DNA of 64,000 nt from Bradyrhizobium sp. SZCCT0153 (GTDB lineage: Bacteria > Pseudomonadota > Alphaproteobacteria > Rhizobiales > Xanthobacteraceae). The stretch covers positions 744,001 through 808,000 of the forward strand of contig NZ_JAFCKS010000002.1 in NCBI RefSeq assembly GCF_018129995.1, in the 5' to 3' direction. The notes beneath the pieces are model-generated. The model worked only from the letters and a program-made list of their open reading frames with translations, was not told where the DNA came from and ran no database searches. This document shows positions 9,784 through 19,429 of this stretch, piece after piece; position 1 is the first letter of the stretch; each line of letters begins with the position of its first letter. The translations under genes and the position numbers were made by a program.

Positions 9784-10283
9784 TTCAGTTTCATCGGCAG
9801 GCCCGCGACGATGAACTCGACCTCGTCGGCAGCGGCCGCGACGGTCTGGTTCATGATCCCGGCGGCGTCGCGAAAGCTGCGTGCCAGTGCGTTGTCGGGC
9901 ACGATGCCGAGGCCTACCTCGTTGGTGACGAAGACGACGGGACTTTTGAGGCGGGGCAAGGCGGCGGCGAGTTCGCTCACCTCGCGTTCCCAGGCGCGCT
10001 CCGCATGCATCAGGTTGGAGAGCCACAGCGTCAGGCAGTCCACGAGCCTCGCGCCGCCGCCATCGGTTGCGGCCAGCACCTCGACGAGATCGAGCGGCAC
10101 CTCGCGTTCGATCCAGTCGGTTCCGCGGCGTGCACGGTGCTTGGCGATGCGCGCCTCCATTTCCGCATCGAGGACCTCGGCCGTCGCGACATAGACGGGC
10201 TGCCCGGGGAAGGCGCGCGCGCGCGTTTCCGCGCGCTTGCTCTTGCCCGATCGCGCTCCGCCTGTGATCAAGATGACGGCCAT
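9780..10283 (-). CDS. cobU: Bifunctional adenosylcobinamide kinase / adenosylcobinamide-phosphate guanylyltransferase
   Basis: CobU (CobP) phosphorylates adenosylcobinamide and then transfers GMP to it, forming adenosylcobinamide-GDP. The 167-residue protein starts MAVILITGGARSGKSKRAE, a perfect P-loop at the N terminus. It also has VTNEVGLGIVPDNALAR, the conserved block downstream. The ATG at 10283 is preceded by an AGGAG ribosome binding site, which I prefer over an in-frame upstream start that would add 11 atypical residues. It is the first gene of the cobU-cobS-bluB operon and is divergent from cbiB. Confidence 0.94.
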   Translation of the reverse strand: MAVILITGGARSGKSKRAETRARAFPGQPVYVATAEVLDAEMEARIAKHRARRGTDWIEREVPLDLVEVLAATDGGGARLVDCLTLWLSNLMHAERAWEREVSELAAALPRLKSPVVFVTNEVGLGIVPDNALARSFRDAAGIMNQTVAAAADEVEFIVAGLPMKLK

Positions 10284-10405
10284 GAAGGTCTCCTGCCGGC
10301 CAGCACTAATCACCAAACGAGGCCAAAGACAAAGCCGAAATCAGACGGGCAGGGGCTTGCGCTCCGGCCGTGCTTTGCGCAACAGGGGCGGGACAGGAGG
10401 CGTGC

Positions 10406-11347
10406 GTGGGTTTTGCGGGTGCGATGGCGGTAGCGATAGCGGTGGATGCCCTCATGGGCTGGCCGTTATGGCTGTTCGCGCGGATCGGCCACCCCGTGAC
10501 CTGGCTCGGCCGGCTTATTTCCACGATCGATGACGCATGCAATCGGCCGTCCGATCCGCCGGCGCTCCGTCGCGCCGCGGGTATCGCCGGCGCCCTCGCG
10601 GTGATCGCGCTCTCCGTCGCGCTCGGCTGGGCGCTTCAGTCCCTGCTTTCCCTGGGCTGGATCCAGATCGTGCTGGTCGGCGTCCTGGCCTGGCCGCTGG
10701 TCGCGCTACGCTCGCTGCATGACCATGTCGCCGCAGTCGCGGCGCCTTTGCAAGCCGGCGACATCGCCGCAGCGCGCGACGCGGTGTCGCGCATCGTCGG
10801 TCGCGATCCCGCGGCGCTCGACGAAGCCGGCATCGCGCGCGCGGCGCTCGAGAGCCTCGCCGAGAATGCATCCGACGGCATCGTGGCGCCGGTGTTCTGG
10901 GGCGCGCTGTTCGGCTTGCCGGGAATCTTCGGCTACAAGGCGATCAATACGCTGGACTCCATGATCGGCCATCGCAACGAACGGCACGAGGCCTTCGGCT
11001 GGGCGGCGGCGCGCATCGACGATGCCGCCAATGTCATTCCGGCGCGCCTGACCGGATTTCTGTTCGTGCTGCTCGCGCCGCGACGCTTTGAGGCGCTGTC
11101 ATGCATGACGCGGGATGCACGCCGTCATCGCTCGCCGAACGCCGGGTGGCCGGAAGCGGCCATGGCGGGCGCGCTCGGCGTACGGCTCAGCGGTCCGCGC
11201 ATCTATCATGGCAGCATCACCAACGAGCCCTGGCTCAACGAAGGCGCGCGCGATCCGCTTGGCCCCGATATCGGCGCGGGACTGACGGTCTACCGCCGTG
11301 CCATGCTGCTGCTCGCCGGAATCCTTGCGATCCTGGCTTTCGCGTGA
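10406..11347 (+). CDS. cbiB: Adenosylcobinamide-phosphate synthase CbiB
   Basis: CbiB (CobD in the P. denitrificans system) attaches the aminopropanol phosphate arm to adenosylcobyric acid. It is a membrane protein with family motifs GHPVTWLGRLI, LAENASDGIVAPVFW, KAINTLDSMIGHRNE and the C-terminal YRRAM. The start is set by the ribosome binding site: AGGAGG at 10395-10400 lies 5 bases before the GTG at 10406. Alternatives are the ATG at 10424 and an upstream ATG at 10370. The stop overlaps a possible GTG start of the next gene, so the two are probably translationally coupled. Confidence 0.9.
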   Translation: MGFAGAMAVAIAVDALMGWPLWLFARIGHPVTWLGRLISTIDDACNRPSDPPALRRAAGIAGALAVIALSVALGWALQSLLSLGWIQIVLVGVLAWPLVALRSLHDHVAAVAAPLQAGDIAAARDAVSRIVGRDPAALDEAGIARAALESLAENASDGIVAPVFWGALFGLPGIFGYKAINTLDSMIGHRNERHEAFGWAAARIDDAANVIPARLTGFLFVLLAPRRFEALSCMTRDARRHRSPNAGWPEAAMAGALGVRLSGPRIYHGSITNEPWLNEGARDPLGPDIGAGLTVYRRAMLLLAGILAILAFA

Positions 11348-11358
11348 AAGAACAAAAG

Positions 11359-12324
11359 ATGCGCGAGCACGGTGGAAATCTCGATCTGGCCCGGCAGCGG
11401 TTCGGCGGGCGCGCGGAGGACTGGATCGATCTGTCGACCGGGATAAACCGGCTGCCTTATCCCGTCGGCGAGATCGGCGCGCATTATTGGAATGCATTGC
11501 CGTCGCGCGCCGAGATCGAAGCGCTGCACCACGCTGCGCAGCACGCTTACGGCACAAGCGCACCGGTCGTCGCGATGGGCGGCGCACAGGCCGCCATTCA
11601 ATTGCTGCCGCAACTGGCGCCACCCGGCCGCGCCCGGATCCTCGCGCCGACCTACAACGAATATGCCGGCGTGTTATCGGCCGCGGGCTGGGACGTCCAG
11701 GAAGTCGATGAATTCGACGCGATGGCGGGCGCGGATATTGCGATCGTCGTCAATCCGAACAATCCGGACGGCCGGTGCCATTTGCAAAAGGATTTGCTCG
11801 CACTGCTGCCGCGCGTCGGCCGTCTCGTGATCGACGAGAGCTTTGTCGATGCCGTTCCGCAACTATCGCTCGCGCCGGAAGCGGCCCAGCCGGGACTGCT
11901 GATCTTGCGCTCGTTCGGAAAGTTTTATGGCCTCGCCGGTCTGCGACTCGGGTTTGCTATCGGCAATGCGGCCGACATCGGCAGGCTCTCGGCAATGTCG
12001 GGGCCATGGCCGGTCTCGGGAGTGGCGATCGCAATCGGCTGCCGCGCGTTGGCTGACAATTCGTGGGCGGAGGCCACGTCCGCGCGGCTCGTGCGGGACT
12101 GTGTTCGCCTCGACGTGCTGGTGCAAGCCCAGGGCTGGCGGCTCGTCGGCGGAACGCCGCTGTTTCGTCTCTACGAGACGCCCGACGCGCTCGCCGCGCA
12201 GGAGGAACTGGCGCGCGGCCAGATCTGGTCGCGTGTGTTCGCAAAGGAGCCGACATGGCTGCGGCTCGGGCTTCCCGGCAGCGAGGCCGAATGGACGCGC
12301 CTTGCCGAGGTGCTAGCGCGCTAG
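11359..12324 (+). CDS. cobD: Threonine-phosphate decarboxylase (CobC/CobD, PLP-dependent)
   Basis: The enzyme makes (R)-1-amino-2-propanol phosphate from threonine phosphate for the cobalamin side arm. It is a class I/II aminotransferase-fold protein of 321 residues. The PLP-binding lysine lies in [17 protein letters not shown], and NPNNPDGR is the conserved Asn loop. The N terminus [11 protein letters not shown] is typical of the rhizobial CobC family. An in-frame GTG at 11344 overlapping the cbiB stop is an alternative start. The gene ends inside a 12-base palindrome shared with the convergent cobQ. Its product feeds CbiB, encoded just upstream. Confidence 0.92.
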   Translation: MREHGGNLDLARQRFGGRAEDWIDLSTGINRLPYPVGEIGAHYWNALPSRAEIEALHHAAQHAYGTSAPVVAMGGAQAAIQLLPQLAPPGRARILAPTYNEYAGVLSAAGWDVQEVDEFDAMAGADIAIVVNPNNPDGRCHLQKDLLALLPRVGRLVIDESFVDAVPQLSLAPEAAQPGLLILRSFGKFYGLAGLRLGFAIGNAADIGRLSAMSGPWPVSGVAIAIGCRALADNSWAEATSARLVRDCVRLDVLVQAQGWRLVGGTPLFRLYETPDALAAQEELARGQIWSRVFAKEPTWLRLGLPGSEAEWTRLAEVLAR

Positions 12325-13761
12325 CGCGAGCAGGCCTTCGACATCGAGATGGGTTTCGACGTGAGCGGCGAGCGCATCGAGCGCGCTCTCGACCCTGGCA
12401 TGATAGGGCTCGTCGCCCGTGGGAATGTCGAGCTTTGCCAAAAACGCCTTGCGAAAATCATCCGAGGTGAACAGGCCGTGCAGATAACTCCCTTGCACGC
12501 GTCCATCACGCGAGATCGCCCCTTCCGGTTCGCCATTCAATCTTGCGAATGGCTGCGCGCGATCCGGCCCGTCGGTGCGGCCGATGTGGATTTCGTAAGC
12601 CTCGATCGGCCGATTGGTCGCCGCATGCACCGCGGAGACGCGCGTCAGCGTCTTCTGCGGGGTCATCTCCGTGGTGACATCCAGAAGTCCGAGCCCCGCC
12701 GTGTCGCCGGCTGGGCCCTCGATCCCATCAGGATCCGCAACGCTGCGTCCGAGCATTTGATAGCCGCCGCAGAGGCCGAGGACGTGGCCGCCGCGGCGGT
12801 GATGGGCCAGGAGATCGATGTCCCAGCCCTGCGCGCGCAGGAATGCGAGATCGCCGCGGGTGGATTTGGAGCCCGGAATGATGACGAGGCGCACGTCACC
12901 GGGGATGGCTTCGCCCGGGCGCACCATCACGAGGTCGACGCCAGGCTCGAGCTTGAGCGGATCGAGATCGTCAAAATTGGCGATCCGTGACAGCGCGAGG
13001 CAGGCGATCTTGCACTGGCCCGGCTTTCGCGCATCACTCAGGCCCAGCGCGTCCTCGGCCGGCAGCTCGCCGGCGCGCGTGAACCAGGGCAGCACGCCAA
13101 GGCCGCGCCACGCGGTCTTCGCTTCGATCAGTCTGTAGCCGTCGTCGAACAGCGTGGGATCGCCGCGGAACTTGTTGATGACAAAGCCCCGGATCATCGC
13201 GGCATCGTCAGGGTCGATCACCGTCTTGATGCCGACGAGCTGGGCGATGACGCCGCCACGATCGATGTCGCCGACCAGCACGACCGGCACGTCGGCCTTG
13301 CGCGCAAAGCCCATATTGGCGATGTCGGCCTTGCGCAGGTTGACTTCGGCGGGACTGCCGGCGCCTTCCACCAGCACGAGATCGGCGCGCGCCTTCAACC
13401 GCGCGAAACTCTCCAGCACCGCGCCCATCAGTGACGGCTTCATCGCCGCATATTCGCGCGCACGCGCGGTCGCGATGCGTTTTCCCTGCACGATCACCTG
13501 CGCGCCGACGTCAGTCTCGGGCTTCAAGAGCACCGGGTTCATGTCGGTGTGCGGCTCGACGCCGGCGGCGAGCGCCTGCAGCGCCTGGGCGCGGCCGATC
13601 TCGCCGCCATCGACGGTGACGGCGGCATTGTTCGACATGTTCTGCGGCTTGAACGGCAGCACGCGCAGGCCGCGCCGCGTGAAGGCGCGCGCGAGGCCGG
13701 CGACGATAAGCGACTTGCCCACGTCCGAGCCGGCTCCCTGGATCATCAATGCGCGCGCCAT
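12313..13761 (-). CDS. cobQ: Cobyric acid synthase (glutamine-dependent amidotransferase)
   Basis: CobQ amidates the b, d, e and g side chains of adenosylcobyrinic acid a,c-diamide using glutamine and ATP. The 482-residue protein begins [19 protein letters not shown], an ATP-binding loop. It has the [12 protein letters not shown] block and a C-terminal class I glutaminase domain with the nucleophile in [10 protein letters not shown]. It lies 10 bases downstream of cobO on the same strand, consistent with sequential reactions. The last 12 bases overlap the end of the convergent cobD gene. Confidence 0.95.
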   Translation of the reverse strand: MARALMIQGAGSDVGKSLIVAGLARAFTRRGLRVLPFKPQNMSNNAAVTVDGGEIGRAQALQALAAGVEPHTDMNPVLLKPETDVGAQVIVQGKRIATARAREYAAMKPSLMGAVLESFARLKARADLVLVEGAGSPAEVNLRKADIANMGFARKADVPVVLVGDIDRGGVIAQLVGIKTVIDPDDAAMIRGFVINKFRGDPTLFDDGYRLIEAKTAWRGLGVLPWFTRAGELPAEDALGLSDARKPGQCKIACLALSRIANFDDLDPLKLEPGVDLVMVRPGEAIPGDVRLVIIPGSKSTRGDLAFLRAQGWDIDLLAHHRRGGHVLGLCGGYQMLGRSVADPDGIEGPAGDTAGLGLLDVTTEMTPQKTLTRVSAVHAATNRPIEAYEIHIGRTDGPDRAQPFARLNGEPEGAISRDGRVQGSYLHGLFTSDDFRKAFLAKLDIPTGDEPYHARVESALDALAAHVETHLDVEGLLALAR

Positions 13762-13771
13762 CGTGGAAGAC

Positions 13772-14407
13772 TTAGAACTCGACGCCGGCTTGCGCCTTGA
13801 TGCCGGAGCGGAACGGATGTTTCACCAGCGTCATCTCGGTGACGAGATCGGCGATCTCGATCAGCTCGTCCTTGGCGTTGCGCCCGGTGAGCACGACATG
13901 GGTCATCGGCGGCTTCGAAGTCGTCAGGAACTCGACCACCTCGGCGATATCGAGATAATCGTAACGCAACGCGATGTTGATCTCGTCGAGCACGACCATG
14001 CGCAGGCTGGAATCGAGGATCAGCTCCTTGGCCTTCTCCCAGCCGGCGAGTGCGGCGGCGACGTCGCGGGCGCGGTCCTGCGTCTCCCAGGTGAAGCCTT
14101 CGCCCATGGCGTGGAACTGGCAGAGATCCCCGAAATGGCCGGTGAGCAGACGCCGCTCGCCGGTGTCCCAGGCACCCTTGATGAACTGCACGACTGCGCA
14201 GGGGAAGCCATGGGCGACGCAGCGGACGATCATGCCGAAGGCCGAGGAGGATTTGCCCTTGCCGGCGCCGGTGTGGACGATGACGAGGCCCTTCTCGCCG
14301 CTCTTGGTCGCCATGATCTTGTCGCGGGCGACCTTCTTCTTCGCCATTTTCGCGGCGTGGCGGGCGTCGGTTTCCTCGGCCGTCTGGGTATCCGGTTCAG
14401 GCGTCAT
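13772..14407 (-). CDS. cobO: Cob(I)yrinic acid a,c-diamide adenosyltransferase (CobO/BtuR type)
   Basis: It transfers the 5'-deoxyadenosyl group of ATP to the cobalt of corrinoids. The 211-residue protein has the P-loop-like [14 protein letters not shown] and further BtuR/CobA-family blocks ([33 protein letters not shown]). The ATG at 14407 has a GAGG Shine-Dalgarno. It leads the cobO-cobQ operon and is divergent from the long plus-strand cob operon. The cobalamin riboswitch in the intervening region is on the other strand, so cobO is probably not controlled by it. Confidence 0.95.
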   Translation of the reverse strand: MTPEPDTQTAEETDARHAAKMAKKKVARDKIMATKSGEKGLVIVHTGAGKGKSSSAFGMIVRCVAHGFPCAVVQFIKGAWDTGERRLLTGHFGDLCQFHAMGEGFTWETQDRARDVAAALAGWEKAKELILDSSLRMVVLDEINIALRYDYLDIAEVVEFLTTSKPPMTHVVLTGRNAKDELIEIADLVTEMTLVKHPFRSGIKAQAGVEF

Positions 14408-14460
14408 CGTACCTCGTCCTTCGGCTTGACAAGAGGCGGCCGGGGGCAAATGGTGGCCCG

Positions 14461-14653
14461 GCGTTGGTTCCTGTCCTATGACAGGCGAAGAGGGAATGCG
14501 ATAGGGTCCGAATCGGCAAGATTTGGGTCCAAAATGCAGCCGCCCCCGCGACCGTGACCGGAGAGATGCCCGAAGCCACTGATCCCCTGGGGATCGGGAA
14601 GGCGGGGATCGAAGGGGAAACCCTGCTCCGCAAGCCGGGAGACCTGCCAGCGC
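14461..14653 (+). promoter_or_regulatory. Cobalamin riboswitch 1 (leader of the DUF1636-cobW-cobN operon)
   Basis: This RNA element binds adenosylcobalamin. The visible hallmarks are a closing P1 helix (GCGTTGG at 14461 with CCAGCGC at 14647), an AGGGAATGCG box near 14492, a CAGCCGCCCCCGCGACCGTGA core, GCCACTG at 14575-14581, and the B12 box AAGCCGGGAGACCTGCC at 14632-14648. It reads on the plus strand toward the gene at 14761. It is not oriented toward cobO, despite lying in the same intergenic region. No T-tract terminator follows. Confidence 0.93.
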
Positions 14654-14724
14654 GGACGATCTTGGACCGGCGGACGGGGTGTTCCGCGACGGGGAAACGG
14701 ACCTTCGCAAGAACGGTTCGTGGG

Positions 14725-14758
14725 CCTCTTCGCTTCCCGCTGTTTATTATGGAAGAGG
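14725..14758 (+). promoter_or_regulatory. Hairpin able to sequester the ribosome binding site of the DUF1636 gene
   Basis: CCTCTTC at 14725-14731 is perfectly complementary to GAAGAGG at 14752-14758, which contains the purine-rich Shine-Dalgarno of the ATG at 14761. This is a plausible expression platform for the upstream riboswitch, working at the level of translation. The pairing is seen in the sequence; the switching role is inferred. Confidence 0.55.
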
Positions 14759-14760
14759 CG

Positions 14761-15135
14761 ATGACCGTCACACTTCACGTCTGCATCACCTGCCGCGCCG
14801 GTCAGACGCTTGACGAGGGCGAGACGACGCCCGGCAAGCGCCTGCATGGCGCGATCATCGAGGCCGGCGTGCCCGACGGAGTCAATGTGGTTCCCGTCGA
14901 ATGCCTGTCGGCATGCAGCCAGGGTTGCTCGGTCGCGCTCAGCGCGCCCGGCCGCTGGTCCTACGTCTATGGCCGTCTCTCGGATGCGAACGCGCAAGAC
15001 GTCGTCGCGGGGGCTGCAGCTTACGCCGCAGCATCTGACGGAATCGTACCGTGGCGCAGCCGCCCGGAAATCTTCCGCAAGCAGTCGCTTGCCCGCATTC
15101 CCCCCATCGCCGTCGTGCCGGAGGCCGCCGAATGA
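14761..15135 (+). CDS. DUF1636 family cysteine-rich protein, first gene of the riboswitch-controlled cob operon
   Basis: This 124-residue protein of the DUF1636 family is often found beside cobW and cobN in alphaproteobacteria. Its function is not established. It has a Cys-x2-Cys pair (HVCITCRAG) at the N terminus and a later Cys-x3-Cys-x3-Cys cluster (CLSACSQGC) near residues 45-53. This arrangement resembles thioredoxin-fold [2Fe-2S] ferredoxins or a metal-binding site. The start overlaps a riboswitch-linked hairpin, and the stop overlaps the cobW start (ATGA). A role as an electron donor or cobalt-handling factor for the pathway is inference only. Confidence 0.85.
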   Translation: MTVTLHVCITCRAGQTLDEGETTPGKRLHGAIIEAGVPDGVNVVPVECLSACSQGCSVALSAPGRWSYVYGRLSDANAQDVVAGAAAYAAASDGIVPWRSRPEIFRKQSLARIPPIAVVPEAAE

Positions 15136-16181
15136 ATTCGCTCGCAAAAGTCCCGGTCACGGTGGTCACGGGCTTCCTCGGTTCCGGCAAGACGACGCTG
15201 ATCCAGCATCTGCTCGCCAACCCCAACGGCAAGAAGCTTGCCGTGCTCGTCAACGAGTTCGGCAGCGAGGGCGTCGACGGCGAAATCCTGAAATCCTGCG
15301 CCGATGCCAATTGCCCGGAAGAGAACATCATCGAGCTCGCCAATGGCTGCATCTGCTGCACCGTCGCCGACGATTTCATTCCGACCATGGAGAAGTTGCT
15401 GTCGCGACCCGTCAGACCAGATCACATCCTGATCGAGACCTCGGGCCTGGCGTTGCCAAAGCCGCTGCTCAAGGCATTCGACTGGCCAGAGATCCGCTCG
15501 CGCATCACGGTCGATGGCGTGATCGCGCTCGCCGACGCCGAGGCCGTCGCCGCCGGCCGCTTCGCGCCCGACCCGATTGCTGTCGAAGCGCAGCGCGCGG
15601 CCGACGAAAATCTCGATCACGAGACGCCGCTGTCGGAAGTGTTCGAGGACCAGATCGCCTGCGCCGATATCGTGCTGCTGACCAAGGCCGATCTTGCCGG
15701 CAGCGCGGGCATTGAAGCCGCCAAGGCGGCGATCACAGCCGAGATGCCGCGCCTCGTGCCGATGCTGGCGATCACCGACGGCGCGATCGATGCGCGTGTG
15801 ATCCTTGGTCTCGGCGCTGCGGCGGAGAATGATCTCGCCGCGCGTCCCTCGCACCACGACGGCGAGGAGGATCACGAGCACGACGATTTTGCCTCGGTCG
15901 TGATCGATCTTCCTGAAATCACCGACATCGACGCACTGGTGGCGTCGGTGCAGCGTCTGGCGAGGGAGCAGAGCGTGCTGCGCGTCAAGGGCTATATCGC
16001 AGTGGAAGGCAAGCCGATGCGTCTCTTGCTGCAAGCGGTCGGCGAGCGCGTGCGGCACCAGTTCGACAAGCCCTGGGGTGCGGGTATCAGGCAGTCAAAG
16101 CTCGTCGTGATCGGCGAGCACGGCGATATCGACGAGGCCGCGATAAGAGCGGGACTCGGACTTTCAGGACCCGGCATCTGA
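15132..16181 (+). CDS. cobW: Cobalamin biosynthesis GTPase CobW
   Basis: CobW is a G3E-family GTPase metallochaperone thought to deliver cobalt to the CobN chelatase. The 349-residue protein has the P-loop GFLGSGKTT near residue 15, the metal-binding GCICC motif near residue 75, and a histidine/acid-rich loop (HHDGEEDHEHDD) before the C-terminal CobW_C domain. It is coupled to DUF1636 by an ATGA overlap and to cobN by TGATG, which fits supply of cobalt directly to the chelatase. Confidence 0.95.
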   Translation: MNSLAKVPVTVVTGFLGSGKTTLIQHLLANPNGKKLAVLVNEFGSEGVDGEILKSCADANCPEENIIELANGCICCTVADDFIPTMEKLLSRPVRPDHILIETSGLALPKPLLKAFDWPEIRSRITVDGVIALADAEAVAAGRFAPDPIAVEAQRAADENLDHETPLSEVFEDQIACADIVLLTKADLAGSAGIEAAKAAITAEMPRLVPMLAITDGAIDARVILGLGAAAENDLAARPSHHDGEEDHEHDDFASVVIDLPEITDIDALVASVQRLAREQSVLRVKGYIAVEGKPMRLLLQAVGERVRHQFDKPWGAGIRQSKLVVIGEHGDIDEAAIRAGLGLSGPGI

Positions 16182-19100
16182 TGCACGTCGTTTTCCGCGA
16201 GAGCCGTGGTCTCGAGGAGACCGCGACGCCAAGGGACATCGGCCAGGACCCGGCCGATCTCGTGGTGCTCTCGTATTCGGATTCCGACCTTGCCGCATTC
16301 GCGGCGGGCTGGCGCCGCGGCCGCGACAGCCTGCCATCGTTGCGGCTCGTCAATCTTGCGGAACTGCGTCATCCGCTCTCGGTCGACACCTATGTCGAGC
16401 GCACGCTGTCACAGGCGCGCGGCATTCTGGTGCGCCTGATCGGCGGTGAGTCCTACTGGCCCTACGGCCTCGCAACCCTTCAGCAACTCGCGCAGGCGCG
16501 GGGTATCGTGCTCGCCGTGCTGCCGGCCGACGGTCGCGATGACACGCGGCTGGATGCGTACTCGACCTTGCCGGTCTCGACGCTGCGGCGGCTCAAGGTG
16601 CTCTGCGATACCGGCGGTCCCGTCGCGGCCCAGGCTGCGATCGCGCAGCTTGCGCTCGCCTCCGGCCTCTATGCCGGACCGGTCGTCGGCGAGATGATCG
16701 TTCCCGAGATGGGCTTTTATGATCCCGCGCGTGGTGTGATTGCCGCACCGTCGGACGGCGAGGGCAGGCCGCGCGCGCTGGTGACCTTCTATCGGTCCTA
16801 TCTCACCGCCGCGGACACCGGCCCGGTCGACGCCCTGATTGCCGCGCTTCGTGAGAAGGGATTTGACGCATACGGCGCGTTTGTCACCTCGCTGAAGGCG
16901 GCGGGCGTCGCGGGCTGGCTGCAGGATAATTTTGCGAAGACTCCTCCCGCAGCGATCATCAATGCGACGGCGTTCTCGGCCATCGGCGACGACGGAACGA
17001 CGCCGTTCGACGCCGTACCATGTCCGGTGTTCCAGGTCGCGCTCTCCACGGCGCGGCGCGAGGACTGGGCGGCGTCGCTGCGCGGCCTGTCGCCCGGCGA
17101 CCTTGCGATGCATGTGGTGCTGCCCGAGGTCGACGGCCGCCTGTTCGCGGGCGTGGTGAGCTTCAAGTCGGCCGCAATGCGCGATCCCGATCTGCAATTT
17201 TCGCATCTCGCTCACAGGTCCGACGAGGAGCGCGTAGAGGCCGTCGCTGCGCGCGTTGCAGCCTGGCGGCGCCTTGCGGAGACGCCGGCCGCCCAGAAGC
17301 GGATGGCGCTCGTGCTCTCGACCTATCCGGGACGTCCGCACCAGATCGCGCATGCGGTTGGTCTCGATGCGCTCGCTTCGGTCGAGGCTTTGGTATCCGA
17401 CCTCGCCGATTGCGGCTTCGAAGTTGGACCGGTCCACGCGCTCGGCGAGACGCTGCTGGAGCGGCAACTGGCCTGGAATGTCGCCGATTACAGCGCCGCG
17501 CTCTCGCACCTGCCGCAATCGTTGCAGGATGATCTCGCGCGAGCCTGGGGCGCGCCGGAGACCGATCCGAGCTGTCGCGACAGCGCGTTCCACTTCGCCG
17601 CGATCCAGTCCGGCCGCTCGATCATCGCGGTTCAGCCGGAGCGCGGCGATGCGACCACGCGCGATTCCGACTATCACGATCTCGCCCGCACGCCGCGGCA
17701 TGCCTATGTCGCGTTCTATCTGTGGCTTCGCGCACAGCGCATTGACGCTGTCGTGCACATGGGCGCGCACGGCACGCTGGAATGGCTGCCCGGAAAATCC
17801 GTGGCGCTGTCACCGAGCTGCTGGCCGGATGCTCTGGTCGGCGATTTGCCAATCATCTATCCCTTCATCGTCAACGACCCCGGCGAGGCCGCGCAGGCGA
17901 AGCGGCGCTTAGGTGCCGTCACCATTGGCCATCTGCCGCCGCCGCTGGCAGCATCAGCGGTGCCGGAAGGGCTGCGAAGGCTCGAACACCTTCTCGACGA
18001 GTACTCGACGGCCGATGGCCTCGATCCCGCCCGCCGCCAGCGTCTGATTGCCGCGATCCGCGACGAGGCGCGCGCCGCAGGCCTCGAAGACGATCTCGGC
18101 CTCGATGCATCGGCAGCACCGGCCGAAGCGATCCCGCGGATCGATCGCTTCGTCTGCGATCTCAAGGAAAGCCAGTTCGGCGACGGTTTGCATGTGTTCG
18201 GCCGCGGTGCCTGCGGCAACGCGGAACGGGACGCGCTCCGTGCCGCGCTCGCCGGTAAACGTGTTCTGCCGGGGCCTTCAGGCTCTCCTTACCGCGGGCG
18301 CCAGGACGTGCTGCCGACCGGGCGCAACCTCTATGCCGTCGACCCGCGCGCGGTGCCGACGCCGTCGGCGCATGCGCAGGGCATCAAGCTCGCGGAAGAG
18401 CTGCTCCGCCGCCATTTACAGGATCATGGCGACTGGCCGAAAGGCCTCGTGGTCGATCTCTGGGGCTCGGCGACGATGCGCACGGCCGGCGAGGAGTTCG
18501 CGATGGCGCTGCATCTGGCCGGCCTCGCGCCGCGCTGGGATCACGCCTCCGGTCGCGTCACGGGCTACGACATCATCGCTCCGGCCGAACTCGGCCGTCC
18601 CCGCATCGACGTCACGCTGCGCGTCTCGGGCCTGTTTCGCGACGTCTTCGCGAACCTTGCGCAATTGTTCGAAGCCGCTTCCGAGGCGCTCGCGGCGCGC
18701 GATGAGGAGGGCGATGAAAATCCATACCGCGATCGTGCATCCCGCGTGTTCGCGCCGCGACCGGGGCAATACGGCGTCGGCCTTTCGGTGATCCCGGATG
18801 CCTTCACGGCCGAGACGCGCGACGCGGCCGGCGAAGCCTGGCTGTGGGCGTCCTCCTGGGCGTTCTCTGCCGACGGCGAGATCAAGCCCGATCGTGCGGG
18901 CATCGAACAGCGGCTCGCGTCGGCCGATGCCTTTGTCCACGTCCAGGATCTGCCGGAGACCGATCTTCTGCTCGCCGCCGACTATGCCGCGCATGAAGCC
19001 GGCGTTGCTGCGGCTTCGGCACATCTCGGTACGACGGGCCCGTCACTCTATCATCTCGATACGACCCGGCCCGAGCAGCCGCATGCGCGCACGCTGACCG

Positions 19101-19429
19101 AGGAAATCTCCCGCGTGGTCCGCGCGCGCGCTGCCAACCCGGCCTGGATCGCCGGCATGATGCGTCACGGTTTTCGTGGCGCCGCCGAAATCACCGCGAC
19201 GCTCGAGCACATGGCCGCATTCGCGCACCTGGCCGGCGCCGTGCCGCCGCATCTGTTCGATCTCTATTACGATGCGACGCTTGGCCATGACGACGTCCGC
19301 GCCTTCATGGCGCACGAAAATCCGGCGGCGCTCGCTGCGATGGAGACATGCTTCACGCGCCTGCATGAGGCGTCACTCTGGCGAACGCGCCGCAATTCGA
19401 TCGCGGCGGCGTTGCGGGAGGCGTCATGA
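16181..19429 (+). CDS. cobN: Cobaltochelatase large subunit CobN
   Basis: CobN is the large, corrinoid-binding subunit of the ATP-dependent aerobic cobaltochelatase that inserts cobalt into hydrogenobyrinic acid a,c-diamide. The 1082-residue product carries the conserved MGAHGTLEWLPGK and SPSCWPDALVGDLPIIYPF blocks of the CobN/BchH family. It is somewhat shorter than the best-known CobN, about 1275 residues by recall. Starts and stops overlap those of the flanking genes. The ATPase partners CobS and CobT of the chelatase are not encoded in the window. Confidence 0.94.
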   Translation: MHVVFRESRGLEETATPRDIGQDPADLVVLSYSDSDLAAFAAGWRRGRDSLPSLRLVNLAELRHPLSVDTYVERTLSQARGILVRLIGGESYWPYGLATLQQLAQARGIVLAVLPADGRDDTRLDAYSTLPVSTLRRLKVLCDTGGPVAAQAAIAQLALASGLYAGPVVGEMIVPEMGFYDPARGVIAAPSDGEGRPRALVTFYRSYLTAADTGPVDALIAALREKGFDAYGAFVTSLKAAGVAGWLQDNFAKTPPAAIINATAFSAIGDDGTTPFDAVPCPVFQVALSTARREDWAASLRGLSPGDLAMHVVLPEVDGRLFAGVVSFKSAAMRDPDLQFSHLAHRSDEERVEAVAARVAAWRRLAETPAAQKRMALVLSTYPGRPHQIAHAVGLDALASVEALVSDLADCGFEVGPVHALGETLLERQLAWNVADYSAALSHLPQSLQDDLARAWGAPETDPSCRDSAFHFAAIQSGRSIIAVQPERGDATTRDSDYHDLARTPRHAYVAFYLWLRAQRIDAVVHMGAHGTLEWLPGKSVALSPSCWPDALVGDLPIIYPFIVNDPGEAAQAKRRLGAVTIGHLPPPLAASAVPEGLRRLEHLLDEYSTADGLDPARRQRLIAAIRDEARAAGLEDDLGLDASAAPAEAIPRIDRFVCDLKESQFGDGLHVFGRGACGNAERDALRAALAGKRVLPGPSGSPYRGRQDVLPTGRNLYAVDPRAVPTPSAHAQGIKLAEELLRRHLQDHGDWPKGLVVDLWGSATMRTAGEEFAMALHLAGLAPRWDHASGRVTGYDIIAPAELGRPRIDVTLRVSGLFRDVFANLAQLFEAASEALAARDEEGDENPYRDRASRVFAPRPGQYGVGLSVIPDAFTAETRDAAGEAWLWASSWAFSADGEIKPDRAGIEQRLASADAFVHVQDLPETDLLLAADYAAHEAGVAAASAHLGTTGPSLYHLDTTRPEQPHARTLTEEISRVVRARAANPAWIAGMMRHGFRGAAEITATLEHMAAFAHLAGAVPPHLFDLYYDATLGHDDVRAFMAHENPAALAAMETCFTRLHEASLWRTRRNSIAAALREAS

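Noticed and set aside
14408..14460. Cobalamin riboswitch control of cobO-cobQ
   Set aside because: The riboswitch in this intergenic region reads on the opposite strand; no B12 box is seen on the minus strand before cobO.
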